In this document: in pieces, positions 23,715 to 36,469 of the stretch
Position numbering within the stretch: the stretch's first letter is position 1
How the letters are laid out: the number at the start of each line of letters is the position of its first letter
NCBI GenBank assembly: GCA_012976225.1
Contig: JAAVVG010000023.1
Location: forward strand, 124,001-188,000
Length of the DNA stretch: 64,000 bases
Source: Golubevia sp. BC0850
Lineage: Eukaryota; Basidiomycota; Exobasidiomycetes; Golubeviales; Golubeviaceae
Direction: 5' to 3'
Notes under the pieces: model-generated
Seen by the model: the letters and a program-made list of their open reading frames with translations, nothing else
Database searches by the model: none
Told to the model about the DNA's origin: nothing
Position numbers and translations under genes: made by a program

Positions 23715-25276
23715 ATGTCCAACTTCTCAGCACAATCACTATACAACTTAGAAGGAGCCGTCGCACTGGTAACTGGAGGAGGTGAGTGAAGAGAACGAAG
23801 TGCTCCTTAAAGATCTTTTCGCCTGATGATCCTTCCTTCTGCTTCATGCAACCAACCGTCTCTTCTCAACAGGTACTGGTATCGGTCTCATGGCAGCCAA
23901 AGCACTAGCAGCTAATGGTGCTAAGGTTTGTGAGTTGCAACGAGCACGAACGAATCAGGCAGCCAGGCTACGTTCTGCCTCCAAGAACCTCGAGACCTGT
24001 GCGACTTATCGTGCTGATTCTCAGATTTGATTCAATCATCTTCTCAGACATCTCAGGAAGACGTGAGGCCGTTTTGAACACCGCCTGCGAAGTTCATGGA
24101 TCTGGATTGTCTGGCTCTCTCCACCCGTTAGTTCGCTCTTTGACTACCCTGCCTCTGAGCCTTCCAATCGATTAGTAGCAGCTTAGAGCCATGAAAGGGT
24201 CTATAGCTGATTTCAAAAAGTCTCGCTCGCCGTCTTCATCGTTCTGAAGCCAATCTTCCTCTCTCACTCCGTCAGAGTCAAATCCGACGTCTCTTCAAAA
24301 GAAGAAGTCCAAGCAATGGCCAAATACATCGATGAAAAAGAAGGAAAGCTTCACATTCTCATCAAGTGAGTCTAGTTGAAGCTGCAGCCTATACCTTCTT
24401 CTTTCTTACCACCTTCTTCTCACGTACAGCAACGCCGGAATCGAAGGACCAGTCACTCATCTCGGACCTGATCCAAAATCTTTATCAGCAAAGAAGCTTT
24501 CAGAAATGCATCTCTCCAACGAATCAACAGAAGATTGGACTAATGTCTTCAAGACCAATACAACTTCTTTGTTCTTCTGTTCTATGGCCATGCTACCTCT
24601 TCTTGAGAAAGGAAATGAATCTCCACCTAAAGGTGAAAAGTCTGGTAAAGGCGGTTGGTCAGGTACCATCATCAATATCACTAGTATTTCAGGAGTTGTT
24701 AAGATGGCTCAAGATGTGAGTAGAAGAAAGAGGTCGAAGATGTTAAAGCAGCCCTAGATTCTGACTTTCTTTCCTAATCTTATCATTTCCCTAGCACTAC
24801 GCTTACAATGCTTCCAAAGGAGTAAGTGTAGCTTCTTTGACTTCTCTTCAAACCTTTCGGGTCTTCGCTGATCTGTCTTCAACCCCCTTTTTCGACTTCG
24901 CAGGCTGCCAATCATTTAACTCAACTACTCTCTCACACTCTATCATTCCACTCTTCTCTTCGAATCCGAGTCAATGCCTTACTTCCAGGACTTTTCGCTA
25001 CTGAGTGGGTACTTCCGTTGATCAGAGATAGATCTGTCTTACGCAGTCTTACTGATTTAACTTCTCTCTCTCTCTCTTCTTTCGACCCTTTTCAGAATGA
25101 CTGCCGGCCCATCTCAATCAGGAGTCAACTCGACTGAGAACTTACCTCATGTGAACCCTGCAGAGAGAGTTGGTGAAGATGTTGACATGGCCAACGCCAT
25201 CCTCTTCTTAGCAACCAACGCTTTCACTACTGGACAGTTGCTAGCTATCGATGGAGGATTCATTGCATCTCGCTAG
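23715..25276 (+). CDS. Short-chain dehydrogenase/reductase (SDR)
   Basis: Eight exons (23,715-23,781; 23,873-23,929; 24,048-24,126; 24,276-24,365; 24,430-24,715; 24,795-24,821; 24,904-25,004; 25,096-25,276) make 295 aa, about the usual SDR length. Motifs in order: the dinucleotide-binding TGGGTGIGLMAAKALAANGA near residue 20, ISGRR after the second strand, NNAG near 110, the catalytic Ser region INITSISGVV near 185, and the YxxxK pair in HYAYNASKG near 205. The last parts are RIRVNALLPGLFATEM and TGQLLAIDGGF, the usual classical-SDR ending. It should be a soluble NAD(P)H-dependent oxidoreductase; the small molecule it acts on cannot be told. A 33-residue loop after the Asn-Asn-Ala-Gly motif is longer than average. 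The gene starts close after the pyrimidine-rich tract at 23,650-23,700. One exon is only 27 nt and carries the active-site Tyr and Lys. Confidence 0.88.
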
Positions 25277-25469
25277 TATTTGCAGAAAGAAAGAAGCGAA
25301 AAAGTGTTGAGATATGAAGTTGATGCTACAATGATGCTTGAGTTTTACACTTCTTGATTATTTTACAAATGAAATGTCTGTCTTTCACTGAGAAATCCGA
25401 ATCAAGTTCGATGAGCCTGAGGCTTGAATTTTGGAGGAGCTGGAAAGAGGAAAGTCAGAATATAGTCGA

Positions 25470-28426
25470 TCACGGTGAATCTGAAGCTCGGGAGTCGTAA
25501 TTCTGAGGTTTTGAAAAAGAGCAGAGGGAAGGCGACGCGAAGAAAATTCAAGTCAACTTTCTTGTCACCGCAACTTGAGTTGGTTCAACTCACCTCTAAA
25601 TACGATCTGCGATTTCGAACTGGAATTCCCCTACAACCAGTCAAATCCAGAGAGGTCAGGAATGGGTTGTCCCTGATCAGACAATCTACATCAGCAGCTG
25701 AAGGCGATAAGAAAAGAAATAGTGGGATCAGTAAGATGAAACTGAGTCAAAAGACCTTGATGCCTGATCTCTCAAACTCCTATCAAGACCTTCTTCACTT
25801 GAGGAGATACTCACGACCAATGGTAGTTCCACTCAAATTCATTGCCTCAATCCTACCACTCCTCTTTATGACTTGTCTGAAAATCCCCCCATCGAATTTC
25901 TTCACGTTACTCAGATCCAAAAACCTGTAGTTATAATTGTAAGGATCGATCAAATTGACATAGGAAACATTTTGATGAAATTCAGAAAAAGGGGTTGGAA
26001 TTTGATCCATAATCTCAGGGCCGAATTCTTCAAGTCCTGGAGAATCTTTCAAAGAAAGGAATGAAACCGAAGACAGATCCAAATTCTTGACCGCCCAACC
26101 AACTTTTTGCAAAAAGTGTGAAAGATCTGAGGTTCTTTTCCCTGTGAGCGTAATCATGTCGATCTTCGTTTCTAATTCGATGAAACTTGTAGAATTGAAT
26201 GGATTTGTTTTTGACTCTGGATCTCCTTCTGCTTCTGAGTAATTCGATTTGATGGCTTCATCTAATTGAATCAATTCCTTCAAATCTCTGTTCAATTCCA
26301 GAATCCCTTTGTCTTCTATACTTCTCTCCAAAAAACTTTCTCCCATCCTTTCATTATCTGAAAGATCCAGTTTATCAAAGGCCAAGAAAGATTTGAACTC
26401 ATCATCAGAAGATCTTCCATCTCTTTCCTTGATCAAAAGATCTCTCCTCCATTCACCGAACCTTCTCCTAACAACCGCAGCCAAAATATTACTGATCTCG
26501 CAAAATGTTCCACTGCTGATCCCGTTTTTAAAAGCATTGGCTCCAATTCTTTCGACCATTGAACTCATTTCCAGAGTCCTCAAATTAGTTTTTCCGATCT
26601 CTCCATCTTGGTTGCAAAGGCATTTGAGGAATGAGAGAAGGAAGTGAGGGTAGATTGATAGACCGGAGATGTTCAATTTGGTTAGGTGATGAGCATGTTC
26701 TTGAAGTGAGATGTTCAAAGAGTTTCTGAGTTCTTGAGGTTGAGAGCTTCTGAAACCTTCTTTTTCCTCCTTTGTGAGGGAATCCTCAACTTCTAAAGAC
26801 TTCAAACCTAAACCCATTCTCATCACTTCTAGATCTCCACCAGCCGAAACTTTACTATGGGATACGTCCAGGCTCTTAAGGTTTCGACCACAAAGTTTCA
26901 ATAAGCAACCTAGTGCTAAATCGCCAACCTCAGTAGATCTTAAACTCAGTTTCTCTAGATGTTGAAGTGGAATTGAAGGAGTTGAGAGAGAGAGATGATG
27001 AATCGTTGACGAATTGATTAAGGGCGGAATGGTTTGATCGTTCTGAAAAGAGTTGGAGAAAGACTGTTAGTATAGTTGAGAGAAGTGGAGATGAGAAGGT
27101 ATAAGAGATACTCACAAGCTTTCTAACGTTGGCCACTTTCAAAACTCTCAAACCCTTGAATTCATTCATGATAGATTCCAAAGAGGAAGGTGTAATATCT
27201 GTGAAACTTAAGTCTAAATGATTCAATCTACCAAGACTTTCAGAAAGTGGATTCGAACTCAAGAACTTGAGAAAAGTGTCTGAAATCAAAAGACAACCTG
27301 GAAGTGACAATTTTTCTAAAGCCATTTCCGCAGTTTGATTTCTTTTGAAAAGTGAAATCAGAGCTCTATCTTCTAACCTGGTTAAGCCTTGTAATTCCAA
27401 TCTTTTGACATTCCTCAAACTGTTTACACTTGCCAGTAAAAGAGAAATGGAATTGGGTTCAGAAGATAAAGAAAGTAAGGAACTGGAAAGATGGATCTTG
27501 TTGACTTGAGGAGATGAAAGGAAATAGTTGATGAGGATCTTTCGAGTCAAGGCTTGAGGTGAATGAAGAATTAAAAGAGTTAGAAGAGTTGAAAGGTGGT
27601 TAGAAGGTAAATGTTTGAGAAGATGATGGTTTCGAAGGGATAGAAGTTGGAGAGTTTCTGAAGTTGGAATCGTCCTCGAAACTGAGACTGAAAAGGTAGG
27701 TTTCGAGATTGAGTTTGAAGGTGAATTTCTAGTAGAAGATCTAGAAGGTAAAGAAGTAGCAGTAGTAGAGGTAAAGCCATCTAAAGGAGGTTGGAATTCC
27801 TCATCGTCATCCTCCCCCTCTGAATCTTTACTGATCCAATTTGCACTTCCAAAAGCTCTAGTCTTTCTTTTCTTTACTACTTTCTTTGGGATTACCTTCT
27901 TCTTTGCCTTTCCTTTTCCATTGTCCTCCACTGCACCAACTTGATCGAAGGTCTCTCTGCTAGGTAAGATCCAACTGCCGAACTCCTTCGCTACAATCTC
28001 CAAACAGATTGAAGTCAAAGATGGGAATTTGAAATCTTCTCTATCCCTTTTATGAATTTGACTTATGGAGATCTGTCTAATTGAAAGAGTTGAAGAAATT
28101 GAATCATTTGAGAATGCAGATTGAATTGAAGATTCAAAAGTTCCATCTTCTATCGATAATTGAGCTCGATCAGATCCTTTCCTCTTACCCTTCGATTTGG
28201 ATCGTGGGTTCTGATTCTGATTATGCTCCTTAACTGCTGAATTGGATGAAGATGAAGAAGCTGAGGATGACTGACTAATGCTGCTGATGCTGGTCCGTTG
28301 AAGTCTTGATGCAAAACTGCCATTGCTCATCGTCGAACTACTTGAAGTCGTTCTGGGTCTGATGATGACTTGAACTGAAGGTGAGATTGAAGAAGAAGAA
28401 GGAGAGGAAGTGCGTTTGGGTGCCAT
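25470..28426 (-). CDS. Large leucine-rich-repeat (RNI-like) protein
   Basis: Four exons on the minus strand (28,426-27,116; 27,042-25,815; 25,697-25,594; 25,502-25,470) make 891 aa. The N-terminal about 230 residues are Ser/Thr-rich, with basic patches (KSKGKRKGSDR, KKKVIPKKVVKKRKTRAFGS) that could be nuclear localisation signals. The rest is made of leucine-rich repeats of the RNI type, for example LNHLDLSFTDITPSSLESIM, LRVLKVANVRKL, LEKLSLRST, NLKSLDVSHSKV, LTKLNISGLSIY, NLDLSSVSF and FLTSLDLTGC. No F-box is visible at the start. The last exon is only 33 nt and adds NYDSRASDSP. RNI-like repeats usually serve as a binding platform; partner and process are unknown. All borders are GT/AG and phases agree. 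Confidence 0.8.
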
Positions 28427-29937
28427 CCCCTATTAACTCAATCTTCCAAGGTGAATGCAAGGTGAAGTAGGAAAGGACGGAGAGGTAGGAAGAAAGCCCT
28501 ACCATCACACAGACTTACACCCAAACGCCAAAAGCTGTACTAAATCCAATGGAATTCAAATAAGTTTTAAGGAAACAAAGACATTGAGACTGTATCTAGC
28601 ACCCGTTGCTTCTCTGCGCCGCTTCATCCCATCCTCTTGAATTCTCCATTCCACCCCTTCCTGACATAGTTTGTGAGTAGTGTTGATTACCTATTCCTTC
28701 ATGGAGCACTTAGAGTATAGCTGCCAACACCCCCTTCCTTTCAAGTCAAGGACTCGAAAGGATATTACTCTTCCTCAGCAAACCCTATTCAACTCTCACC
28801 TCTACTCACCTCCTCCTAGGTTGGCCAAACTTCCGAAGAGATTTCGCGCTGGTTCTAGAAGAACCGCGCTGAGCCAATCCAAGAGAAGATGAGAGAGGAA
28901 GGAAGAGTTGAAGATCAACTTCAGATGGAAGATTCTGAATTTGACGGGGAAAAAGAGGTGAGGAAAGAGAGAAGAAGAATTGTCGCTGAGGAAGAGAAGA
29001 TCCATAAATTATTGGGGTCTTGTAACCTTAAGAAGCTTGAGACATCTTTTGGAACCCATGGCTTTTGGCTTGTAATACAACAAGGACTATCTTGGTTTTA
29101 CTTTGATTTCAAAGGTCAGAAAGAATCGAGTGAGTACACAGGCTTAGATGGGTCTCGAGCAGGGAGAGTAGTGAGAGGGGAGAGAGTGGCAGTGGCAGTA
29201 AGAGTAAAGGCAGCAGTCCATCAGAGAAACAGCTCAAAAGATCCGCTGCGCTTGACCAGATCTCAAGCAGACTCATCAGGAGTAGTTTTGGTCGCTTATC
29301 ACTCTGGCCAGGTCGTTGAAGCTGAAGAGAAGGAGAATGGCACCTCGAGGTGGAGAATCTGAGAGGAGAATCTGAGAGCAGAAGATCGAATCAAGGAAGG
29401 GAGCAAGGCAGCTTGTATTTCCTCCTAAGCCGCTTCGAGATTCCCTTGAATGGTATTTTGAGAGAAAGTGAGAAGTGAAGGAGGCCAGAAGATGACACAA
29501 ACGGGACACCTTCTTGAGGGTGGGAGATTAGGTCAGGCTGCTACTCTGCTCTACTCTACTCTACTCTACCCTGCTCTAAGAAGGCTGCAATCTATGCTGA
29601 TATATAGAAAACGGTCTCAAATAAGTCATTGTTTGTTACTGTCGCTGGATTATGATGGAAGAAGAGGGTGGAGGCAGGAGACAGGATCTTGAAGTTGCTC
29701 CGAGCTCACAAAGAGATCATTGCTCATCTTTAAATCTACAATCAATCTCTGGACCATTTCTGCCCTAATCTTAAGACCTTTCTTGCTATCCCAAGGAGCT
29801 ACTTTGAATCAATCAACCTTGAGGGGAGACTGACATCGTCCTGACTCTCTTCTCTACCTTTCGCCACCCCTTCACAGTAGCGTACAATCTCCTCAAATGA
29901 TCGTTCAGATAGCAAGCCAACATTCCATTCACCTCAA
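28427..29937. promoter_or_regulatory. Shared 1.5-kb upstream region of LRR and HECT genes
   Basis: It lies between two divergent starts, so both promoters are here. A pentamer microsatellite (TACTC units, about six, imperfect) sits at 29,541-29,576. A 157-codon plus-strand frame (28,889-29,362) is charged and without domain; I do not call it. Nothing else stands out. Confidence 0.5.
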
Positions 29938-32900
29938 ATGAGCTGGAATACCTCGCCTTGGTCAAAATCGAAGAACGAAACCTCAACTTCAACCTCAATC
30001 TCAGATCGACCTTCATCACTAGCTTCTTTCCCTCCTCTTTCATCATCAACTTCAAGCAAAACTTCTCAAAAGAAACAGAATCGAAACAATCCATTTGCGA
30101 AGCCTACTTTGAATCCTTATCCTTCTAGAGCTGAGGCACTTAGGGTTAAAGCTCATGAAAGACTGAATCCTAACCTAGCTTCTTCTTCTCAGGCTAGGGT
30201 TGTCGGGTTTGAAGAATCTGAAAATGAAGAAATGAGACCTTCGAACCGTGTTGAAGATCACGAAGCCGAGGATTTTGATTACAGGAATGAAGGTCCCAAA
30301 GCTACTATTTCGAGAATCACCCTACGTGATGAGAGGAGTTTTGGAAATGGGGAAGGTCTAGATTATCGGGGTTTTGAAGAAGAAAGAGACAGAGAAGACG
30401 GAAGTTCAAATTCAATTTACAGTAGGTTTAACCAGAGATTTGTTAAGGCTGGAAAGAGGAGAGGAGGAGCAAACGAAGAGACAGAAGGAGACGAGGATTT
30501 GTTCAAGCTCAGAAAAGGAGTTGAAAAGACTAAAGTTGAAGAGAATGATGATCAAGATTATGACAATCTGATTTTGGAAAGCATCACTTCGAAACAAGAA
30601 GGTTTGGAGAAAGTTTTGGAAACAAGTTTCGTCAACCAAGGATTGACTGAAGAGTGGTTAGTTGATAGTTTGAAGAATTGCGAAAGAGAGATTAGGGTTA
30701 TGAAACTTTCGGGATCTAGTGAAAATAACTTACAACGATCAGAGACTGCGGCTCTTCGACTTCTCAAGAATTCCATACTTTGGACCTTCGGTTCTTTCAA
30801 AGGAATGAAAACAAATTTTGGTAGTAAGGATTCTGAGGTGAGTACACAACTTGGATTCTCGGTTTTGCAAACTCAGAGGGGTCAAGACTTGCAAATGATG
30901 TGTTCAAAACTCTCTTCTCTAACTTTGGAGACTTGTTTTGGGCAGCTAGACGAGAACTTCAGGGAACCCGATTTCGGGACGCCTGATGAAGACTCCATTT
31001 ATTTGCTGGGAATCTCTTGGGAGATTCTCTGATGCGTCTCTAGATCGAAGTTCAAGAGAGTCAGGACCGAAAGTGGGAGTCGAACGACGTTGCCGGTTTA
31101 CTTAACTTCTCTAATTCTTCTTTCACGTCAGTCCCACTTCGATCTCACAAGGCTTCGTTCCTTCCTCGAGCTAGTGCCTTCACTTCCTAAATTTCAATCC
31201 GACTGGTTTCTGCCCTCTGTACTCGATGGTATGGGAATGGTTTCGGACGAGATGGAAGTTAGGACGAGAATCGAAGGAAGTAAAGTTCCAGAAGGAGAGA
31301 AGATGACGACGCAGCTGGCCTTGATCTGTCTCGAGGTGAGTGTGTTTCAACTTTCGTTTCGACTTTTGTGAATATCCACCTGGAATGTTGCGCTTACATC
31401 ATTTTCTGTTTTCTCTCCTCGAACAGATTTTGACTCTCTCCAGCTTTGATTCAATTGCTCAATCACCAATTTCCAACGTCAATTCTCTCACTATTCAAAT
31501 CCTGTCGATCCTTTCTGCTCTAGGTCCCAGTCCTTCATCTTCTTCAACAAACTCACTCATTGAACTTCAACTTCGCCTTTCAAGTTCGGCATTGTCAAGA
31601 GGCTATCCCATCCATATCTTTCGATCACTGGTCCAAAGGATTCTCAGTACTTTAGCTCGGGAGATGAGTTCTTGTCTGGAGATGGAGACTGGTCGGAAAG
31701 TGGAGTTGGAAATCGAATCCAAGGCGAAAGGAAAAGGAAAGGAGACATCAACTGGGAAAGGAAGACCTGAGAAGTCGATGTTCGATGAAGCCAAAGTTCC
31801 TTTTCACTGCAGATCTCAAATCTTGAAGAATGGTGGCAGAGTACTGGACGTTTTCTGGAAAGCAAATGGAGGAGAAGGAAATGGGTCTGATGTGGCCAAC
31901 GAAGAAGGAACTCGAGATCTAACGAGGACTCTTTTCTCACCCAGGATAGAGACCCTGGATTATTCTGAATTCTATCTTCCTATCTCAGACCTACTCCCTA
32001 TTCTGCAAGACTTTCGACTACACGAAAGCCTCGTCTACGCTTCAAGATCGAGTTCCAGTCTAACTTCAGATTATCCCGACGTTTTCGCCCTGGCCTCTCA
32101 TCCTTATCTTCTAACGCTAGGCTCAAAGTCAAAAGTGTTCGAACATGCTATCAGGAGGAGTCTCTGGTACAACGAGAAGACGAAACTGAAAACAGACTGG
32201 TCTGCTTCTCGAAGGACGGGAAAGGTGGATGAAGCCGAAGAGGATCAAGAAAAATCCCAAGAGCGCGACTCTTTCCAATCGGAAGAGCCCAATGAATCAG
32301 GAGCAGATCCAAATGCGAGTGAAACTCTGAGCAAGAATGGTAGAATTTTGATTCAGATTAGAAGAGACTTTTTACTAGAAGACTCAAAATCGGAATTGAT
32401 CAAAGTTTTCACCTCAATGGGTTGGAACGTTTCTCAGAGTTTGAAAGAATTGGAGATCAAATTCGAGGGAGAGGAGGGATTCGATGCTGGTGGATTAAAG
32501 AAAGAATGGTTCATACTGCTCAGTGAAGAACTTAGTAAGAGTGGAAACGAACACTCGGACTTAGGTGCTGACGATCCTTCGTCAGAGGCAGACATTCCGC
32601 TTTTCGTGAAAGAGGATCATTCGGAGCAAGACGCAACAGATCCCATTCCTTACATCAATCCGAGGGCAAGCTCAAGAGAGAGCTTCGAGCTGCTAGGAAA
32701 GGTGCTAGCTCTAGCATTGATTCATGGCCAACTGTTGGGGATCAGACTGCCGGAAGTCTTGATCAGATTCATGGTTTCTCAAGAAGAAAAAGAAGAAGAC
32801 AGCGGTTCGAAGCTCAAATCTGCGCATCAAGCTCTCATCCTCTTGAAGGAAGTCTCTCCAACGATCACAAGGAGTTTGGCCAAAGTGCTCAATTGGTATT

Positions 32901-33616
32901 CTTCTCAGATCGCAAGACCCGAAGAGACAGAGAAAGCCTTTCAAGAAGCGTTCGGGTTAAGTTGGACTTGGTCTCGATCGCATGACGGGATTGAGGTTCA
33001 CGAACTGAAGGAGAATGGAAAGGATCTTATAGTCAAGTTTCAAGAGAAAGAAGAGTTCGTCATCAAGGTCATCAATTACTTGTTGATTGATTCAGTCCTA
33101 CCTCAGCTACTATCGATCAGAAGGGGCTTCCAAACTATCTTGCCCCTTGGGAAGTCTTCAAACAATCCCTTAATCACATCTCTCTCTCTCTTCTCGGCAT
33201 CAGAATTCTCCACTTTATTCTCTGGCTCGCTTTCTCCTCTTGAAGTCGCAGAACTCAGAACGAATTCAACAAGTCACAACTTTAGAAAACACGACGCAAG
33301 AGATATGAAATTGTTGAACGACTTCTGGAAGGTGTTAGAGGATTTAGATGAGAACGAAAGGAGAGAGGCTTGGAGATTCGTCACTGGAGTGAACAGGTTA
33401 CCTAGTATTGGGAGGGGAGCTGGAATAGAACTCGTTGCTATGGGAGAGTGGAATGATGGAGACGGAGACGAAGGTGAAAAGATCGTATCCAAAAGATTGC
33501 CGACTTCAAGCACGTGCACTAATACGATTTTCTTGAATCGAAGCGGAAACTATCGAAGCTTGAAGCGGGATTTGGAACTGGCCGTTCGTGGTAGTAGAGG
33601 CTTTGGATTGATGTGA
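29938..33616 (+). CDS. HECT-type E3 ubiquitin ligase
   Basis: Three exons (29,938-30,837; 31,132-31,335; 31,427-33,616) make 1,097 aa. The first 200 residues are disordered and charged. A helical region follows, with the segment TEEWLVDSLKNCEREI. The C-terminal 400 residues are a HECT domain: N-lobe with EGEEGFDAGGLKKEWF, then FELLGKVLALALIHGQLLGI and a conserved QLLSIRRGFQTILP. The C-lobe follows, with the catalytic Cys in LPTSSTCTNTIFLNR and the end ELAVRGSRGFGLM. HECT ligases take ubiquitin from E2 onto this Cys and then pass it to the substrate. The length and the lack of WW, C2 or ankyrin motifs fit the single-HECT/UBE3A-like group better than Rsp5. The first intron is 294 nt and could contain a small extra exon. 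The substrate is unknown. Confidence 0.88.
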
Positions 33617-35085
33617 GAGGAGAAACAAGGCTTTGAGAGATCCTGTCATTTGTAGATGCAATGATGGAAATCATCACAGAACGGGGTGAGCAACCAAAAT
33701 AGGCTAAAACTCAAACCCATTTCATGAGAAGTCCCTCTGACTACGAGTTCCTCTTGTTGCTGGGACTGCTTCTGCCGCGACTGGTGCTGCTGTGGCTGCC
33801 AAGGAAACTGCAAAGAAGAAACCTGAGAGAGCAAAGAAAGTCGTCAAACCTAATGAGAGGGAAGAGAGTTACTAGTACAGTGTTTGGGCCTGATTGAGCT
33901 CGAGAGGAGCCAATGCTTGTGAGGGGTACTTGGCAGTAGACTTCACAGATTTTTGGAAAGGTCAGTGTAAATTGTAAACATTCCTTGCTGGTTCACTCAT
34001 TTGGGCTTGCACTGAGCTTGTAATTACTTCACACTGGAGTTGAAAAAACTTTGACCAAATAAAGTTTCATATGAAGAAAATTTCTAGTTCGCTTTTCTCG
34101 ATCTTTCGTTTCTGACCAAAGATCATCACCTCTTTCAACACCAAACTTCCATCTTGTTGACCTCGTTACGCATTTGGCGACTTTCTATAACTCGGCTCCT
34201 AGAGCTACAGGAAGTTGGTAGGCGAAGTGGCTGATTTGGCGTTCGAGCCGGTCTCGTGGAAGGTCGAAATCTGATGCCTTCATCTAACTTTGTTGGTGAG
34301 TGTAGGTCCCAATTTGGCCACATGACAGAACAAGCAGTACACACTGAATAGATCTCCTTCGCGCTGGCTCTCTTCCTCTTTCTCCCCAGGCTGCTCGATC
34401 ATGTCGGCCGCGTCTCTTTTCTGTCTCCCTCTTTTGTTTCAATTTCTTCTTTTTCGTTTATGAATCTGAAGTAGAATCCCTGAAGGAAGGGGATCGCAAA
34501 GAATCAAACGTCAGATCAGCTAAAGACCACGATAAGAACATTTCGATTCTAGTACCACCGATGAGGGTTGTGACTACCTTCTGTCTATGGAAAAGGGATC
34601 GTGTTTTCGATATCGACTTTGTACCACTGAGACTGTACAGTTTCTTATTCCTTCCTATTTCTACAACGTCCTCCTCTTTTTCACCTCTTCCTTCACTTCT
34701 TCTTTCACCTGTACCTTCATTAAAAAAAACTAAAAAAAAAAAAAACTCAATTCCCTCATCCAAAATATCCCAGAGTTGAGTCACCCCTAAACATCTCTTG
34801 CCTGCCTTCTTCTCCCATTCCTTCCCAGCTTATCCTATTCCACTTGCTTAAGTTCCATTCCACTTCCCTTACCTTCCCCTTGCTCTCAAGTTCCCGACCC
34901 CGGCTTTTCCTTTTCACTTCTAAACCTCACTGCTTCTACAATCCTTACGATTGGAGAACTTGAGGATTAGTTCGAGCTTGCATTAGTCCTAGTCGATACT
35001 TGTACATTTCAGACGTCACTTTTGAACACTTTGAACAGTTTACGTCGCGAGCCGCTGAATTTATTACTGGCGATTTCTTTGGCCT
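33617..35085. other. Intergenic, about 1.5 kb, no supported gene
   Basis: It holds the 3' end of the HECT gene. An Ala/Lys-rich frame on the plus strand near 33,740-33,870 is short and has no start. A-rich runs lie at 34,719-34,745. From about 34,780 to 34,960 the plus strand is strongly C/T-rich. I see no RNA gene. Confidence 0.45.
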
Positions 35086-36310
35086 TCACTGGATTATGGG
35101 AGGTTGGGGCGGTTGGGGAACTGGGTTTCGAACGCTTGGGTCTTGAAGAAGAGAAATGAGTGGCAGGAACCATCCCACGTCGATGATGTTTGGAAGCGAT
35201 CTTTTCTTCTCCTTCATCTGAAGAGTCTGAAACTTGTGCTGTAGTTTTCGTTCTTTGCTTTGCAGTGACAGATGAATGTTCAGAGCAGGGTGAAGGTTTT
35301 GAAGAAGTAGGGGAAGGAATTCTTCTGCGTTTGCAGTTTTGACCAGGAGAGAAGTTGAAGGCTTCGTTTCTTCCTCTTCACATTCCGAGTCTGTAGTCTG
35401 TCCAAGGGATGCGTTGCTCTCTTGAGAGGCTGGTGGTTTTTGGTTTTTCTTTTTTTCTTTGAACAGGGGGGTGGGAGGAGTATGGGATAGATAGACTTCA
35501 GTTGAATTGCAAAGGTCAGAGTTCTTCCAGCAGCAAATCCGTTTCAGCCAGTCGTTCAAGGACTGATGCAAGTCCAAGGCATTCTGAAATACCTTGAGAG
35601 CCTTCAACCAGGCTCTTGAATGAAGCTCTGGAAAGGGCGCATGTACCACGCAGTCGATCCTATCCTTTTCATTCCACTCAAAGCCTACTCCCTCCTCATT
35701 TTTAATCAAAACGGTCTGTCCATTAGCTCGGTATTTCGATCAAGTACTCACAAATCTTTATGACAAAGAAGCGATCTGACTCTTTCCAGCCCGATTCCTC
35801 GAGGGTCTTGTCTCTATTCACAAGTCTCATTTGAACCACCAGTCCGAGCATCGTTGCAGCCACAGCGCCTTAATTTATAGCACACATCTTGACCTTGCTC
35901 GATCCCCAAGTCCCTTAGAACAGCTCTGATGACTTCAGCAGCAGTCCCGGTCTCATATCCACCTTGCGAAAATGAAAGGGAACATCATCCTGGAAGGAGT
36001 CGTGAACTTTGTCGCCGCAGATTTCGAGTTCATCAGTCATTCTACTTTGAAGAGAATAGGAGAATCTTTCGAAGTTGAGGATCGATTGAGGGTAGCGGTA
36101 GTGGTGGTGTTGAAGAGGATGGGAGGAAGGTGGTATGGAGGATTGTGCTGGTCTAGACCCCTTCGCAGCCACAGGCTGTAAGTTCCGGGAAAGTTCGAAG
36201 GCTGGAAAAAACACGAGGGGGCTCCCAGCACGTCGCAGTGTGAGAACCTTGAGGTTTCCCTCCTCATCGCGTATTTGATTGATTTCAACATCAAAAGCGA
36301 TCGGGACACC
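35086..36310 (-). CDS. Uncharacterised gene, model incomplete
   Basis: Several coding-looking pieces run on the minus strand. One begins after an acceptor near 36,310 and reads GVPIAFDVEINQIRDEEGNL, then VLTLRRAGSPLVFFPAFELS and SRMTDELEICGDKVHDSF, to about 35,940. The next piece reads GYETGTAAEVIRAVLRDLGI and CYKLRRCGCNDARTGG. A last piece (35,709-35,086) reads KNEEGVGFEWNEKDRIDCVV, HSRAWLKALKVFQNALDLHQ and ends PQPPQPPIIQ. They lie in compatible order but I could not join them in phase, and no start codon was clear. I know no family with these segments. It is divergent from the cap-methyltransferase gene, with at most 160 bp between them. It could be a real gene or a decayed one. Confidence 0.35.
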
Positions 36311-36469
36311 TGAAGCTATCTTTCTAAGATTAAATTGGAAATCACTCTACTCTCAGCTCGTTTACTCAGAGAGTTGCTGATGAAGGTCACAGTCTGATGA
36401 GCCGCTTCTTCCCTCCTTGTCCTTCACTGTCCTTCACTCCTTCTCTTGCGCCTGGCCTAACCTTGAATC

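Noticed and set aside
28889-29362. 157-codon plus-strand open frame between the LRR and HECT genes
   Set aside because: Charged low-complexity translation without domain, in a GA-rich promoter region.
29541-29576. TACTC pentamer run as a possible telomeric repeat
   Set aside because: Only about six imperfect units and not of the TTAGGG type; a plain microsatellite.
31060-31100. GTCGTTCGACTCCC-like word on the minus strand resembling a tRNA B box
   Set aside because: No A box or cloverleaf around it; it lies in the first HECT intron.
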